Origin: Sphingomonadales bacterium
GTDB taxonomy: Bacteria > Pseudomonadota > Alphaproteobacteria > Sphingomonadales > Sphingomonadaceae
NCBI GenBank assembly: GCA_017309275.1
Contig: JAFKLT010000069.1
Coordinates: forward strand, 1 to 47,460
Direction of reading: 5' to 3'
DNA: 47,460 bases
A program made the position numbers and the translations under genes. The number at the start of each line of letters is the position of its first letter. Position 1 is the first letter of the stretch. Under the pieces are notes generated by a model, which was given only the letters and a program-made list of their open reading frames with translations, was not told the origin of the DNA and ran no database searches. Positions 8,682-18,893 of the stretch are shown in pieces.

Positions 8682-9971
8682 ATGCTCGCCGATAAGGATC
8701 GCATTTTCACCAATCTCTACGGTTTCCAGCCGTGGAACCTCAAGTCCGCGCAGGCGCGCGGCGATTGGGACAAGACCAAGGACCTGATGAAGCGCGGCCA
8801 GGACGCGATCATCGAGGAAGTCAAGGCGTCGGGCCTGCGCGGCCGTGGCGGCGCGGGTTTTCCGACGGGCCTGAAATGGTCCTTCATGCCGAAGGAGCCG
8901 CGCGCCGACCGCCCGAGCTTCCTAGTCATCAATGCCGACGAATCCGAACCCGGGTCGTGCAAGGACCGCGAAATCATCCGTCACGATCCGCACAAGCTGA
9001 TCGAGGGCGCGCTGATCGCGGGCTATGCGATGCGCGCGCGCGCTGCGTACATATATATTCGCGGCGAGTTCATCCGCGAGGCCGAAACGCTGTTCGCGGC
9101 GGTGCAGGAGGCATATGATGCCGGCCTGCTCGGCAAGAATGCGGCCAAGTCGGGTTACGACTTCGACGTCTTCGTCCACCGCGGCGCCGGCGCCTATATC
9201 TGCGGCGAAGAAACCGCGATGATCGAAAGCCTTGAAGGCAAGAAGGGCCAGCCGCGCCTGAAGCCGCCGTTCCCGGCGGGTGCGGGCCTCTATGGCTGCC
9301 CGACGACGGTCAACAATGTCGAATCGATCGCGGTCGTCCCGACGATCCTGCGGCGCGGCGCGGCCTGGTTTTCGTCTTTCGGACGCGAGAACAACAAGGG
9401 CACCAAGCTCTTCCAGATTTCGGGCCATGTCGAGCGCCCGTGCGTCGTCGAGGAAGAGATGGGCATCACCTTCCGCGAGTTGATCGAAAAGCATTGCGGC
9501 GGCATTCGCGGCGGCTGGGACAATCTGCTTGCGGTGATCCCCGGCGGTTCGTCGGTCCCCCTGGTACCGGCAGCCGAAATCATGGATGCGCCGATGGATT
9601 TCGACGGGCTGAAGGCCGTCGGGTCGGGCCTGGGCACCGCCGCCGCGATCGTCATGGACAAGTCGACCGACGTCGTTCAGGCGATCAGCCGCATCAGCTA
9701 TTTCTACAAGCATGAAAGCTGCGGCCAGTGCACGCCGTGCCGTGAAGGCACCGGCTGGATGTGGCGCGTGATGGAGCGGCTGCGCACCGGCGACGCCGAC
9801 ATCAGCGAGATCGACACGCTGTTCGACGTGACCAAGCAGGTCGAAGGCCACACCATCTGCGCGCTCGGCGACGCCGCTGCCTGGCCGATCCAGGGCCTGA
9901 TCAAGCATTTCCGCCCCGAACTCGAACGCCGCATCCGTGACAATGGCGGCGCGCTGGAGGCAGCCGAGTGA
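8682..9971 (+). CDS. nuoF: NADH-quinone oxidoreductase subunit F
   Basis: 51-kDa homologue, 429 residues, oxidises NADH with FMN and passes electrons to cluster N3. Seen: [16 protein letters not shown] (NADH site), [10 protein letters not shown] and [15 protein letters not shown] (FMN region), and the N3 ligands Cys347, Cys350, Cys353 (CGQCTPC) with Cys393 (TICALGD). All catalytic features are intact. The stop overlaps the start of an inserted exported-protein gene. Confidence 0.97.
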   Translation: MLADKDRIFTNLYGFQPWNLKSAQARGDWDKTKDLMKRGQDAIIEEVKASGLRGRGGAGFPTGLKWSFMPKEPRADRPSFLVINADESEPGSCKDREIIRHDPHKLIEGALIAGYAMRARAAYIYIRGEFIREAETLFAAVQEAYDAGLLGKNAAKSGYDFDVFVHRGAGAYICGEETAMIESLEGKKGQPRLKPPFPAGAGLYGCPTTVNNVESIAVVPTILRRGAAWFSSFGRENNKGTKLFQISGHVERPCVVEEEMGITFRELIEKHCGGIRGGWDNLLAVIPGGSSVPLVPAAEIMDAPMDFDGLKAVGSGLGTAAAIVMDKSTDVVQAISRISYFYKHESCGQCTPCREGTGWMWRVMERLRTGDADISEIDTLFDVTKQVEGHTICALGDAAAWPIQGLIKHFRPELERRIRDNGGALEAAE

Positions 9972-10672
9972 TGGGCCGACCGGCAATTCTGGTTGCCGTC
10001 CTTTCGAGCGCGCTTCTTTGCGCGCCGCTGGCGTATGCCCAAAGAACGGGGACGCGCGTTGGCCCTTCGCCCGCGCAAATTCCCGAGGGTGCAGGCGCCA
10101 GCAAGGAAGATCGCTCACGCGTGGCGATGTATCGCTATGCGGAATGCGCCGTGGACAACAGCCGCGCGCGGGTCGAGCTGTATCTTCAGACGTTTCCGGG
10201 TTCGGAGGCTGCTCACAAGAGCGCCAACAAGCTGGCCGTCGACGACTGCCTGTCGGTTGGCGAGATGCGGTTCAGCGAAACGCTGTTCCGCAGCGGCGTC
10301 TATGATGTTCTCTACCGGAGGAAATTCCAGAAAGACGGACCGGTCGATTTCAGTGCCGTTCCGGCCATCGACTATACGCTGGGCAGCGACGTCAAGGCTT
10401 ATGGCGACACCCAGTCGCGTATCGCGCTTCGGCAGATAGCCGATTGCACGGTTCGCAAGGCGCCACAGGAGTCGCGGACGCTCATTCTGAGCATGGTGGC
10501 CAGCAATGCCGAAGGCGCGGCTTTTACCCAGATCGTTCCGTCGATGGGTGGTTGCGTGTTCGAAGGATCCAAATTGACCTTTTCCAAATCCGTCCTTCGC
10601 GGCGTGATCGGAGAAGCGCTTTATCGGCTATCGGTCGGCGAGAGCCAGCCGACGGTGGCAGCTAAGGACTGA
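9968..10672 (+). CDS. exported two-repeat cysteine protein inserted between nuoF and nuoG
   Basis: Not a known complex I component. The start is GTG 9968 or ATG 9971; both overlap the nuoF stop. Residues 1-25 are a signal peptide ending LAYAQ, so the product should be periplasmic. The mature part is an internal duplication of about 68 residues per unit. Unit 1 has AEC near its start, DDC mid-way and LYRRKF at its end; unit 2 has ADC, GGC and LYRLSV at the same spacing. Both share an FSE/FSK-T/S-L/V pattern between. Each unit thus has two cysteines that could form a disulphide. A 2-base gap leads to nuoG. I do not recognise the family; its role is unknown. Confidence 0.8.
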   Translation: MMGRPAILVAVLSSALLCAPLAYAQRTGTRVGPSPAQIPEGAGASKEDRSRVAMYRYAECAVDNSRARVELYLQTFPGSEAAHKSANKLAVDDCLSVGEMRFSETLFRSGVYDVLYRRKFQKDGPVDFSAVPAIDYTLGSDVKAYGDTQSRIALRQIADCTVRKAPQESRTLILSMVASNAEGAAFTQIVPSMGGCVFEGSKLTFSKSVLRGVIGEALYRLSVGESQPTVAAKD

Positions 10673-10674
10673 AG

Positions 10675-12687
10675 ATGCCTAAAGTTACCGTAGATGGCGT
10701 AGAACTAGAAGTCCCGCAGGGCGCGACCGTTCTGCAGGCGTGTGAGCTGGCGGGGAAGGAAATTCCGCGCTTCTGTTATCACGAACGCCTGTCGATCGCC
10801 GGCAATTGCCGCATGTGCCTGGTCGAAGTCGCGCCGGGACCGCCGAAGCCGCAGGCGTCGTGCGCGCTGCCGGCTGCGGAAGGTCAGATCATCAAGACCG
10901 ATAGCCCGATGGTGAAGAAGGCGCGCGAAGGGGTGATGGAGTTCCTGCTCATCAACCACCCGCTCGACTGTCCGATCTGCGATCAGGGCGGCGAATGCGA
11001 CTTGCAGGACCAGTCGGTGGCTTATGGCCGCGGCGCCACGCGCTATGACGAGAACAAGCGCGCGGTGACCGAGAAATACATGGGTCCGATCGTCAAGACG
11101 GTGATGACTCGCTGCATCCAGTGCACGCGCTGCGTCCGTTTTGCGGAGGAAGTTGCGGGCGTGGAGGATATCGGCGCGATCTATCGCGGCGAGAATATGC
11201 AGATCACGTCGTATCTGGAACGCGCCGTTGCCAGCGAGCTCAGCGGCAATGTCGTCGATCTTTGCCCGGTCGGTGCGTTGACGTCGAAGCCCTATGCCTT
11301 CGAAGCGCGTCCGTGGGAGCTGACCAAGACGCTTGGCATCGACATGATGGATGCGGTCGGCACCAACGTGCGTATCGACGCGCGTGGTCGCCAGGTCCTG
11401 CGCGTCCTGCCGCGCGTCAACGACGACGTGAACGAGGAGTGGGCGAGCGACAAGACGCGGCACCATGTCGACGGCCTGATCCGCCGACGCCTCGATCGGC
11501 CTTATGTGCGTAAGGGCGGCCAGCTTGTCGAAGCGACATGGGCCGAGGCGTTCGATGCGATCAAGGCCGCAAAGACAGGGGCATCGGTTGCAGCGATCGC
11601 CGGCGACCTGGCCGATTGCGAAACGATGTTCGCCGCGAAGGCGCTGGTGAACGCGCTGGGCGGAAACCTGCTGGAAGGACGCCAGACCGGGCTCGACTAT
11701 GACGTCACCAGCCTGTCGGCGGTCAATTTCAACACCGGGATTGCCGAGGCCGAGAACGCCGACGTGATCCTGCTCGTGGGCACGAACCTGCGCTGGGAAG
11801 CGCCGCTCATCAACACCCGCATCCGCAAGGCGGTGTGGAAGAAGGGCGCCAAGGTGTTCGGCATCGGTCCCGAAACCGATCTTACCTACAAGGTCGAATG
11901 GCTGGGCGACGATGCGTCGCTCGTCGCGAAGCTGCCTGCTGCGGTGCTCGATGCGCTGAAGGGCGCGGAGCGTCCGATGCTGATCTTCGGCGGTGGCGCG
12001 CTGTCGGTTCCCGGCGTCCACGGTGCGGGCCTTGCGCTCGCGAAGAGCGTCAATGCCGTCAAGGATGGCTGGAACGGCTTCAACGTCGTGCATTTCTCGG
12101 CCGCTCGCATGGGCGCGCTGATGCTGGGCTATGGCCTGCCGGGCGGGATCAAGGACGTGATCGCCGCAAAGCCGAAACTGGCCTTCTTCCTGGGTGCGGA
12201 CGAAGTCGATTTCGCCAACTTCGCCGATACGCTCAAGGTCTATGTCGGGCATCATGGTGACAAGGGCGCGCATGCTGCCGACGTCATTCTTCCGGCAACC
12301 GCCTGGACGGAGAAGGATTTCACGACGGTCAACACCGAGGGCCGCGTCCAGCGTAGCGAAAAGGCGGTGTTTGCGCCCGGTGACGCGCGCGAGGACTGGA
12401 GCATCTTCCGCGCACTCGCCGATGCGCTTGGCGTGTCGGTCGGCTTCGACAGCTTCGCCGAATGCCGTGCGGCGATGATCGCGGCGGTGCCCGCGCTCGG
12501 CAGCGAGGGCCTGGCGGATTACGGCTGGTCGGTTCCGAAGCTTCCCGCGAAGCCCGAGGCGCGCGCGATCCCGTCGCCGATCAAGGATTTCTATCTCACC
12601 AACGCCATCTGCCGCGCGTCGCCGACGATGCAGCGTTGCTCGGAAGAGCTGATCCATGGCGCAGACTTTGCGGAGGCCGCGGAATGA
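10675..12687 (+). CDS. nuoG: NADH-quinone oxidoreductase subunit G
   Basis: 75-kDa homologue, 670 residues, the length usual for alphaproteobacterial and mitochondrial forms. The N-terminal ferredoxin domain carries N1b ligands Cys34, Cys45, Cys48 and Cys63. The His-Cys3 motif for N5 is His95, Cys99, Cys102, Cys108. The N4 motif begins CIQCTRC around residues 145-151. The rest is a molybdopterin-oxidoreductase-like domain that binds no molybdenum in this family. The start follows the inserted exported-protein gene by 2 bases; the stop overlaps the next small gene as ATGA. Confidence 0.96.
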   Translation: MPKVTVDGVELEVPQGATVLQACELAGKEIPRFCYHERLSIAGNCRMCLVEVAPGPPKPQASCALPAAEGQIIKTDSPMVKKAREGVMEFLLINHPLDCPICDQGGECDLQDQSVAYGRGATRYDENKRAVTEKYMGPIVKTVMTRCIQCTRCVRFAEEVAGVEDIGAIYRGENMQITSYLERAVASELSGNVVDLCPVGALTSKPYAFEARPWELTKTLGIDMMDAVGTNVRIDARGRQVLRVLPRVNDDVNEEWASDKTRHHVDGLIRRRLDRPYVRKGGQLVEATWAEAFDAIKAAKTGASVAAIAGDLADCETMFAAKALVNALGGNLLEGRQTGLDYDVTSLSAVNFNTGIAEAENADVILLVGTNLRWEAPLINTRIRKAVWKKGAKVFGIGPETDLTYKVEWLGDDASLVAKLPAAVLDALKGAERPMLIFGGGALSVPGVHGAGLALAKSVNAVKDGWNGFNVVHFSAARMGALMLGYGLPGGIKDVIAAKPKLAFFLGADEVDFANFADTLKVYVGHHGDKGAHAADVILPATAWTEKDFTTVNTEGRVQRSEKAVFAPGDAREDWSIFRALADALGVSVGFDSFAECRAAMIAAVPALGSEGLADYGWSVPKLPAKPEARAIPSPIKDFYLTNAICRASPTMQRCSEELIHGADFAEAAE

Positions 12688-12824
12688 TCCACGCACCTAT
12701 CGTTGCTGGCGCGATCTTCGTCGGCATGGGCTACGCCGTGTGGCGCGGCTTCAATCCGCGCGCCAAGTCGGAAAAGCCGGGGCCGCATAACGGCTGGCGC
12801 AACCAGGACGGAGCCGGCCGATGA
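12684..12824 (+). CDS. 46-residue single-pass membrane protein between nuoG and nuoH
   Basis: A small gene linked by ATGA overlaps on both sides, to nuoG (12684) and to nuoH (12821). The product has one hydrophobic segment, about residues 5-20 ([15 protein letters not shown]), then a basic, Pro/Gly-rich tail ([16 protein letters not shown]). The positive charges after the segment predict an outward N-terminus and a cytoplasmic tail. Double translational coupling inside the operon argues strongly that it is real and made with complex I. It is not one of the 14 core subunits; an accessory or assembly subunit is possible, but no family is recognised. Confidence 0.75.
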   Translation: MIHAPIVAGAIFVGMGYAVWRGFNPRAKSEKPGPHNGWRNQDGAGR

Positions 12825-13864
12825 CCGAGTTCTTCCAGGGTCTGGGCATGTCCTACGAATGGGCGTGGGGCCTCGCGACCGTCGCGGGTATCCTGCTCAT
12901 AGCGCTGCCGCTGATGCTCGCTGTCGCGATGATCATCTATGCCGACCGCAAGATCTGGGCGGCGATCGCGCTGCGTCGCGGCCCGAACGTCGTCGGTCCC
13001 TTCGGCCTGCTTCAAAGCTTTGCCGACGGCCTGAAGGTGTTCCTGCAGGAAACCATCATCCCCAGCTCGGCGAACCGCGGGCTGTTCCTGATCGCGCCGA
13101 TCATCACCTTCACGGTGGCGCTGATGGCGTGGGCGGTGATCCCGTTCAATTCGGGCGCGGTGCTTGCCGACATCAATGTCGGCCTGCTCTACATCCTCGC
13201 GATCTCGTCGCTGGGCGTTTACGGTGTGATCCTGTCGGGCTGGTCGTCGAACTCCAAATATCCCTTCTTTTCGGCGATGCGCGCTTCGGCGCAGATGATC
13301 TCCTATGAAGTGTCGATCGGTTTCATCCTGATCGGCGTCGTGCTTTTCGCCGACAGCTTCAACATGAACGAGATCGTCAAGGCGCAGCAGGGACACGGGC
13401 TGGGCTTCGTCAACGCCTTCGGCTTCAACCTGCTGCTCTTTCCGCTGGCGGTGATGTTCCTGATTTCGGCGCTCGCCGAGACCGCGCGCGCGCCGTTCGA
13501 TCTGACCGAGGCCGAAAGCGAACTCGTTGCCGGTTACCAGACCGAATATTCGTCGATGAGCTTCGCGCTGTTCTGGCTTGGCGAATATGCCAACGTCCTG
13601 TTGATGTGCGCGCTCAACGCGATCCTCTTCTGGGGCGGCTGGCTGCCCCCGGTCGACTGGGCGCCGCTCTATGCCGTTCCGGGCATCATCTGGCTGTTTG
13701 CGAAGATCCTGTTCTTCTTCTTCGTCTTCAGCTGGGTGAAGGCAACCGTTCCGCGCTATCGCTATGACCAGCTGATGCGGCTGGGCTGGAAGGTCTTCCT
13801 GCCGATCTCGCTCTTCTGGGTCTTCCTGATCTCCGGCTATCTGATGCTGACGAGGTATTCATGA
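12821..13864 (+). CDS. nuoH: NADH-quinone oxidoreductase subunit H
   Basis: ND1 homologue, 347 residues, about eight transmembrane helices, forms most of the quinone entry channel. Seen: [37 protein letters not shown], and the conserved acidic loop [20 protein letters not shown] that links quinone chemistry to proton pumping. It overlaps the upstream small gene and nuoI by ATGA junctions. Confidence 0.97.
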   Translation: MTEFFQGLGMSYEWAWGLATVAGILLIALPLMLAVAMIIYADRKIWAAIALRRGPNVVGPFGLLQSFADGLKVFLQETIIPSSANRGLFLIAPIITFTVALMAWAVIPFNSGAVLADINVGLLYILAISSLGVYGVILSGWSSNSKYPFFSAMRASAQMISYEVSIGFILIGVVLFADSFNMNEIVKAQQGHGLGFVNAFGFNLLLFPLAVMFLISALAETARAPFDLTEAESELVAGYQTEYSSMSFALFWLGEYANVLLMCALNAILFWGGWLPPVDWAPLYAVPGIIWLFAKILFFFFVFSWVKATVPRYRYDQLMRLGWKVFLPISLFWVFLISGYLMLTRYS

Positions 13865-14349
13865 GTTACGTTGCCCATCTCGTCAAAAGCTTCACCTTGT
13901 GGGAATTCGTGAAGGCGCACGCCCTCACGCTCAAATATTTCTTCAAGCCGAAGGCGACGATCAACTATCCGTTCGAGAAGAACCCGCTGTCGCCGCGTTT
14001 CCGCGGCGAGCATGCGCTGCGTCGCTATCCGAACGGTGAGGAACGCTGCATCGCGTGCAAGCTTTGCGAGGCGATTTGTCCGGCGCAGGCGATCACGATC
14101 GAGGCCGAGCCGCGCGACGACGGTTCGCGCCGCACGACGCGCTATGACATCGACATGACCAAGTGCATCTATTGCGGCTTCTGCCAGGAAGCCTGTCCGG
14201 TCGATGCGGTGGTCGAGGGACCGAACTTCGAATTCGCGACCGAAACGCGCGAGGAGCTGCTGTATGACAAGGCCAAGCTGCTCGCCAACGGCGACAAATG
14301 GGAACGCGCGATTGCGGCGAATCTTGCCGCCGACGCGCCCTATCGATAA
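13861..14349 (+). CDS. nuoI: NADH-quinone oxidoreductase subunit I
   Basis: TYKY homologue, 162 residues, with two 4Fe-4S clusters (N6a, N6b) feeding cluster N2. Ligands visible: Cys63, Cys66, Cys69 plus Cys73 ([12 protein letters not shown]) and Cys102, Cys105, Cys108 plus Cys112 ([12 protein letters not shown]). The N-terminal amphipathic stretch (residues 1-40) lies along the membrane in this family. It starts in the nuoH stop (ATGA) and is followed by an 12-base gap before nuoJ. Confidence 0.97.
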   Translation: MSYVAHLVKSFTLWEFVKAHALTLKYFFKPKATINYPFEKNPLSPRFRGEHALRRYPNGEERCIACKLCEAICPAQAITIEAEPRDDGSRRTTRYDIDMTKCIYCGFCQEACPVDAVVEGPNFEFATETREELLYDKAKLLANGDKWERAIAANLAADAPYR

Positions 14350-14361
14350 GGGCGCGCGCAC

Positions 14362-14973
14362 ATGATTCAGCTCATTGCCTTCTACCTCTTCGCGACGATC
14401 GTCATCGCCTCCGCGGCGATGGTCATTTTCGCGCGCAATCCCGTCCACAGCGTCATGTGGCTGATCCTCGCCTTCTTCAACGCGGCGGGTCTGATGCTGC
14501 TTGCCGGCGCCGAATTCATCGCGATGCTGCTCGTCATCGTCTATGTCGGCGCGGTCGCGGTGCTGTTCCTGTTCGTCGTCATGATGCTCGACATCGATTT
14601 CGCCGAGTTGCGTGCCGGTTTCGTCCGTTATCTGCCGCTGGGTGCGCTCGTCGCGATCATCCTGGCCGCCGAGCTGATCTTCGCGGTCGGCGCATGGCAG
14701 GCCGGCGGCGTCGACCTGGCGGCGCGTGCAGCCCCGGCGGTCACGGACAAGAGCAATATCCAGCAGATCGGCGAGTTGCTCTACACGCGCTATATCTTCC
14801 TGTTCGAGGCGGCGGGCATCGTCCTTCTCGTCGCGATGATCGGCGCGATCGTGCTCACCCACCGCCAGCGCGGCGGCGTGCGCATCCAGAATATTTCGGC
14901 CCAGAACCGCCGCCGTCCCGAGGACGCGACGCGCCTGGTCGATCCGGGCGTCGGGCAGGGGATGGAACTGTGA
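14362..14973 (+). CDS. nuoJ: NADH-quinone oxidoreductase subunit J
   Basis: ND6 homologue, 203 residues with five hydrophobic helices. The helix with [19 protein letters not shown] contains the pi-bulge region important in coupling. Residues from about 170 on form a polar tail ([21 protein letters not shown]). Its stop overlaps the GTG start of nuoK (GTGA). Confidence 0.95.
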   Translation: MIQLIAFYLFATIVIASAAMVIFARNPVHSVMWLILAFFNAAGLMLLAGAEFIAMLLVIVYVGAVAVLFLFVVMMLDIDFAELRAGFVRYLPLGALVAIILAAELIFAVGAWQAGGVDLAARAAPAVTDKSNIQQIGELLYTRYIFLFEAAGIVLLVAMIGAIVLTHRQRGGVRIQNISAQNRRRPEDATRLVDPGVGQGMEL

Positions 14974-15275
14974 TTTCGGTCGGCCATTATCTTGCCGTTT
15001 CGGCGGTGCTCTTCACGCTCGGCGTGCTCGGCATTTTCATCAATCGCAAGAATATCATCGTCATCCTGATGGCGATCGAACTGATCCTGCTGGCGGTGAA
15101 TATCAATCTCGTCGCGTTCAGCGCGGCGCTGAACGATCTCGTCGGACAGGTCTTTTCGATGTTCGTGCTGACCGTGGCCGCCGGCGAGGCGGCGATCGGT
15201 CTTGCAATTCTCGTTGTCTATTTCCGCGGCCGCGGCACCATTGCCGTCGACGATGCCAACCGGATGAAGGGGTAA
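14970..15275 (+). CDS. nuoK: NADH-quinone oxidoreductase subunit K
   Basis: ND4L homologue, 101 residues, the standard length, three transmembrane helices. The GTG at 14970 overlaps the nuoJ stop and gives the expected beginning [18 protein letters not shown]. Conserved membrane Glu residues are present in [11 protein letters not shown] and in [12 protein letters not shown] 4-base gap leads to nuoL. Confidence 0.96.
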   Translation: MISVGHYLAVSAVLFTLGVLGIFINRKNIIVILMAIELILLAVNINLVAFSAALNDLVGQVFSMFVLTVAAGEAAIGLAILVVYFRGRGTIAVDDANRMKG

Positions 15276-15279
15276 GCCG

Positions 15280-17334
15280 GTGATCCAGGCGATCGTTTTC
15301 CTGCCGCTGCTGGCGGCACTTGTTGCAGGCCTCGGCCAGCGCGTGATCGGCAATGTGCCGTCCAAGATCGTGACGACCGGCGCGCTGTTCACCAGCTGCG
15401 CCCTGAGCTGGCCGATCTTCCTGTCGTTCGTGGCGGGCACGGGCGAAGCCGGCGTGACGCCGGTGCTGCACTGGGTCTCGTCGGGCGCGCTCCAGTTCAA
15501 CTGGGAATTGCGCGTCGACACGCTGACGTCGGTGATGCTCGTGGTGATCACGACGGTTTCGGCGCTCGTCCACCTGTATAGCTGGGGCTATATGGAGGAG
15601 GATCCGGACCAGCCGCGTTTCTTCGCCTATCTGTCGCTCTTCACCTTCGCGATGCTGATGCTCGTGACCGCGAACAACCTCGTCCAGATGTTCTTCGGTT
15701 GGGAAGGCGTCGGCCTGGCGTCCTATCTGCTGATCGGTTTCTGGTACAAAAAGCCCAGCGCCAACGCCGCGGCGATCAAGGCGTTCGTCGTCAATCGCGT
15801 CGGCGACCTTGGCTTCATGCTCGGCATCTTTGGCACCTTCCTGGTGTTCGGTACCGTCTCGATCCCGGAAATCCTGGCCGCCGCGCCGGGCATGGCGGGC
15901 AGCAGCATCACCTTCATGGGGATGCGTCTCGACACGATGACGATCATCTGCCTGCTGCTGTTCATCGGCGCGATGGGCAAGTCGGCGCAGCTCGGTCTGC
16001 ATACCTGGCTTCCCGACGCGATGGAGGGCCCGACCCCGGTGTCGGCGCTGATCCACGCCGCGACGATGGTTACCGCGGGCGTATTCATGGTCTGCCGCCT
16101 GTCGCCGATGTTCGAAACCGCGCCGATCGCGCTGGGCGTCGTCACCTTCGTTGGCGCGGCGACCTGTCTTTTCGCAGCCACGGTCGGCACGACGCAGTGG
16201 GACATCAAGCGGGTCATCGCCTATTCGACCTGTTCGCAGCTCGGCTACATGTTCTTCGCCGCGGGCGTCGGCGCCTATGGCGCGGCGATGTTTCACCTGT
16301 TCACGCACGCCTTCTTCAAGGCGCTGCTGTTCCTCGGGGCGGGCTCGGTCATCCACTCGATGCACCATGAGCAGGACATGCGCTATTACGGCGGCCTGCG
16401 TAAGCACATCCCGCTCACCTATTGGGCGATGATGATGGGCACGCTGGCGATCACCGGCGTCGGTATCGCCGGGGTCGTGGGCTTTGCCGGCTTCTATTCG
16501 AAGGACGGCATCCTCGAGGCGGCTTTCGCTGCCGGCGGCGGCGGACGCATCGCCTTCTGGGTCGGTATCTTCGCGGCCTTGCTCACCAGCTTCTACTCGT
16601 GGCGCCTGGTCTTCCTGACCTTCTTCGGCAAGCCGCGCTGGGAACAGAGCGAGCATATCCAGCACGCCGTTCACGACGATCACGGCCACGGCCATGACGA
16701 CCATGCCCACGCTCACGCAGCCCATGATGATCATCATCACCATGATGCGCACAGCGACGGCACGGCGGGCTATCACCCGCACGAAAGCCCGATCAGCATG
16801 CTGATCCCGCTGGTCGTCCTGTCGATCGGTGCGGTTTTTGCCGGCATCGTCTTCCACCACCAGTTCATCTATCCCGAGGAAGGGGCGGCGTTCTGGAAGG
16901 GCAGCCTGGCGTTCAACGAGCATCTGATGCACGAGGCGCATCTGGTTCCGTGGTGGGTCAAGTGGCTGCCGTTCACGGTGATGGCGATCGGCCTGTTCCT
17001 TGCCTGGAACAGCTATATTCGCAACACCAGCCTGCCGGCGCGGTTCGTGGCGCAGTTCAAGCTGCTGCACCAGTTCTTGTACAACAAATGGTATTTCGAC
17101 GAGCTCTACAACTTCCTCTTCGTGAAGCCGGCCTTCGCGATCGGCCGCTTCTTCTGGAAGCGGGGGGATGAAGGCACCATCGACCGCTTCGGTCCCGATG
17201 GTGCGGCGGCGCTCGTTCAGGGGGGGACCCGGCTCGCGGTCCGGCTGCAATCGGGTTATGTTTATGGATATGCGTTCGTGATGCTGCTCGGTCTTGTCGG
17301 CCTCGCCAGCTGGGCCATGGTGAATTTCCTGTGA
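15280..17334 (+). CDS. nuoL: NADH-quinone oxidoreductase subunit L with a histidine-rich loop
   Basis: ND5 homologue and distal proton-pumping antiporter-like subunit, 684 residues, GTG start at 15280. Seen: [40 protein letters not shown], and [25 protein letters not shown]-type core helices, plus the late lateral-helix region. Residues 459-501 are an unusual loop with 17 His in 43 positions interspersed with Asp, Ala and Gly, between core helices. Such a segment resembles metal-binding stretches of zinc/nickel proteins; its function here is unknown. The stop overlaps the nuoM GTG start (GTGA). Confidence 0.96.
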   Translation: MIQAIVFLPLLAALVAGLGQRVIGNVPSKIVTTGALFTSCALSWPIFLSFVAGTGEAGVTPVLHWVSSGALQFNWELRVDTLTSVMLVVITTVSALVHLYSWGYMEEDPDQPRFFAYLSLFTFAMLMLVTANNLVQMFFGWEGVGLASYLLIGFWYKKPSANAAAIKAFVVNRVGDLGFMLGIFGTFLVFGTVSIPEILAAAPGMAGSSITFMGMRLDTMTIICLLLFIGAMGKSAQLGLHTWLPDAMEGPTPVSALIHAATMVTAGVFMVCRLSPMFETAPIALGVVTFVGAATCLFAATVGTTQWDIKRVIAYSTCSQLGYMFFAAGVGAYGAAMFHLFTHAFFKALLFLGAGSVIHSMHHEQDMRYYGGLRKHIPLTYWAMMMGTLAITGVGIAGVVGFAGFYSKDGILEAAFAAGGGGRIAFWVGIFAALLTSFYSWRLVFLTFFGKPRWEQSEHIQHAVHDDHGHGHDDHAHAHAAHDDHHHHDAHSDGTAGYHPHESPISMLIPLVVLSIGAVFAGIVFHHQFIYPEEGAAFWKGSLAFNEHLMHEAHLVPWWVKWLPFTVMAIGLFLAWNSYIRNTSLPARFVAQFKLLHQFLYNKWYFDELYNFLFVKPAFAIGRFFWKRGDEGTIDRFGPDGAAALVQGGTRLAVRLQSGYVYGYAFVMLLGLVGLASWAMVNFL

Positions 17335-18893
17335 GCGGGCTTCCCATTCTTTCGCTGATGCTGGCGGTTCCGGCCGTCGGCGCCATCGCCTGCGCCTTCG
17401 CGGGTGACCGCAACGCGCGTCTGATCGCGCTGGGCGCGACGCTCGTGAACTTGGCGCTTGGTATCCTGATGTGGGCGCAGTTCGATGTCGGTGGCGCGCA
17501 GTGGCAGTTTCAGGAACTGCATGAAGGGCTCTTCGGCCGCTTCAACTATGCGCTCGGTATCGACGGCATCGCGCTGATGCTCATCGTGCTCAGCGTGTTC
17601 CTGATGCCGCTCTGCATCCTTGCGAGCTGGGAAGCGATCACGAAGCGCGTCGGCCTGTACATGGCAATGTTCCTGATCATGGAAGTCGTCATGATCGGCG
17701 TTTTTGCCGCGCAGGACCTGCTGCTGTTCTATGTCTTCTTCGAGGCCGGCCTGATCCCGATGTACTTCATCATCGGCATCTGGGGCGGCGCGAACCGCAT
17801 CTACGCCGCGTTCAAATTCTTCCTCTACACACTGCTCGGTTCGGTGCTGATGCTCATTGCGATGATCGCGATGATCCGCGAAGCGGGCACGACCGATATC
17901 CCGACGCTGCTGGTCTATAATTTCCCGCCGGAAATGCAGACTTGGCTGTGGCTTGCCTTCTTCGCCAGCCTGGCGGTCAAGATGCCGATGTGGCCGGTCC
18001 ACACCTGGCTTCCCGATGCGCACGTTCAGGCGCCGACTGCGGGTTCGATGATCCTGGCGGGCGTGCTGCTGAAGATGGGCAGCTATGGCTTCATCCGTTT
18101 CATGATGCCGATGTTCCCCGACGCCTCGGCGCAGCTCATGTGGCTCGTCTTCGCCCTGTCGATGGTGGCGGTGGTTTACACCAGCCTCGTCGCCCTGGTG
18201 CAGAGCGACATGAAAAAGCTGATCGCCTATTCGTCGGTCGCGCATATGGCGATCGTCACCGCCGGCCTCTATGCCCTGAACCAGCAAGGGATCGAGGGCG
18301 CGCTGATCATCATGCTCAGCCACGGTGTCGTTTCGGCCGCGCTCTTCTTCTGCGTCGGCGTGATCTATGACCGGCTCCACACGCGCGAGATCGACCGTTA
18401 CGGCGGCCTTGCAGTGAACATGCCGGCCTATGCCCTGTTCTTCATGCTGTTCACCATGGCGTCGATCGGCCTGCCCGGGACCAGCGGCTTCGTCGGTGAG
18501 TTCCTGAGCCTCGCCGGTATCTATGAAGCGTCGAGCACCGTCGCCTTCGTATGTACGACGGGCATCATTCTGGGCGCGGCCTATATGCTCTATCTCTATC
18601 GCCGCGTCGTTTTCGGCGAACTGACCAAGGACGATGTGAAGGCCATGCCCGACCTCAACCCGCGCGAATGGGCGATCCTCGCGCCGCTCGCCGCCGTGGC
18701 ACTGTGGATGGGCGTCTATCCCGAAAGCTTCCTGGCACCGATGCGCGGTGACGTGACCACTGTTGTCGCGCGTCTTGCGCCGGCCAAGCCTGCGGGCGAC
18801 GCGCATCTTGCCGCGGGCAAGCCCAAGGCGGCGAAGGCCGGTGACCATGGTGCTGCTCAGGGCGAAGCCCATCATGCGGGAGGCGTCCAATGA
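17331..18893 (+). CDS. nuoM: NADH-quinone oxidoreductase subunit M
   Basis: ND4 homologue, proton-pumping subunit, 520 residues, GTG start within the nuoL stop. Seen: the conserved Glu helix [37 protein letters not shown], and [10 protein letters not shown]. The last ~37 residues are a soluble Ala/Lys/Gly/His tail that the antiporter fold does not need. It overlaps nuoN by ATGA. Confidence 0.97.
   Translation: MSGLPILSLMLAVPAVGAIACAFAGDRNARLIALGATLVNLALGILMWAQFDVGGAQWQFQELHEGLFGRFNYALGIDGIALMLIVLSVFLMPLCILASWEAITKRVGLYMAMFLIMEVVMIGVFAAQDLLLFYVFFEAGLIPMYFIIGIWGGANRIYAAFKFFLYTLLGSVLMLIAMIAMIREAGTTDIPTLLVYNFPPEMQTWLWLAFFASLAVKMPMWPVHTWLPDAHVQAPTAGSMILAGVLLKMGSYGFIRFMMPMFPDASAQLMWLVFALSMVAVVYTSLVALVQSDMKKLIAYSSVAHMAIVTAGLYALNQQGIEGALIIMLSHGVVSAALFFCVGVIYDRLHTREIDRYGGLAVNMPAYALFFMLFTMASIGLPGTSGFVGEFLSLAGIYEASSTVAFVCTTGIILGAAYMLYLYRRVVFGELTKDDVKAMPDLNPREWAILAPLAAVALWMGVYPESFLAPMRGDVTTVVARLAPAKPAGDAHLAAGKPKAAKAGDHGAAQGEAHHAGGVQ

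Noticed and set aside
16654-16782. Assembly error or frameshift in the NuoL His-rich region
   Set aside because: The frame stays open and conserved helices continue on both sides, so it reads as a genuine in-frame loop.
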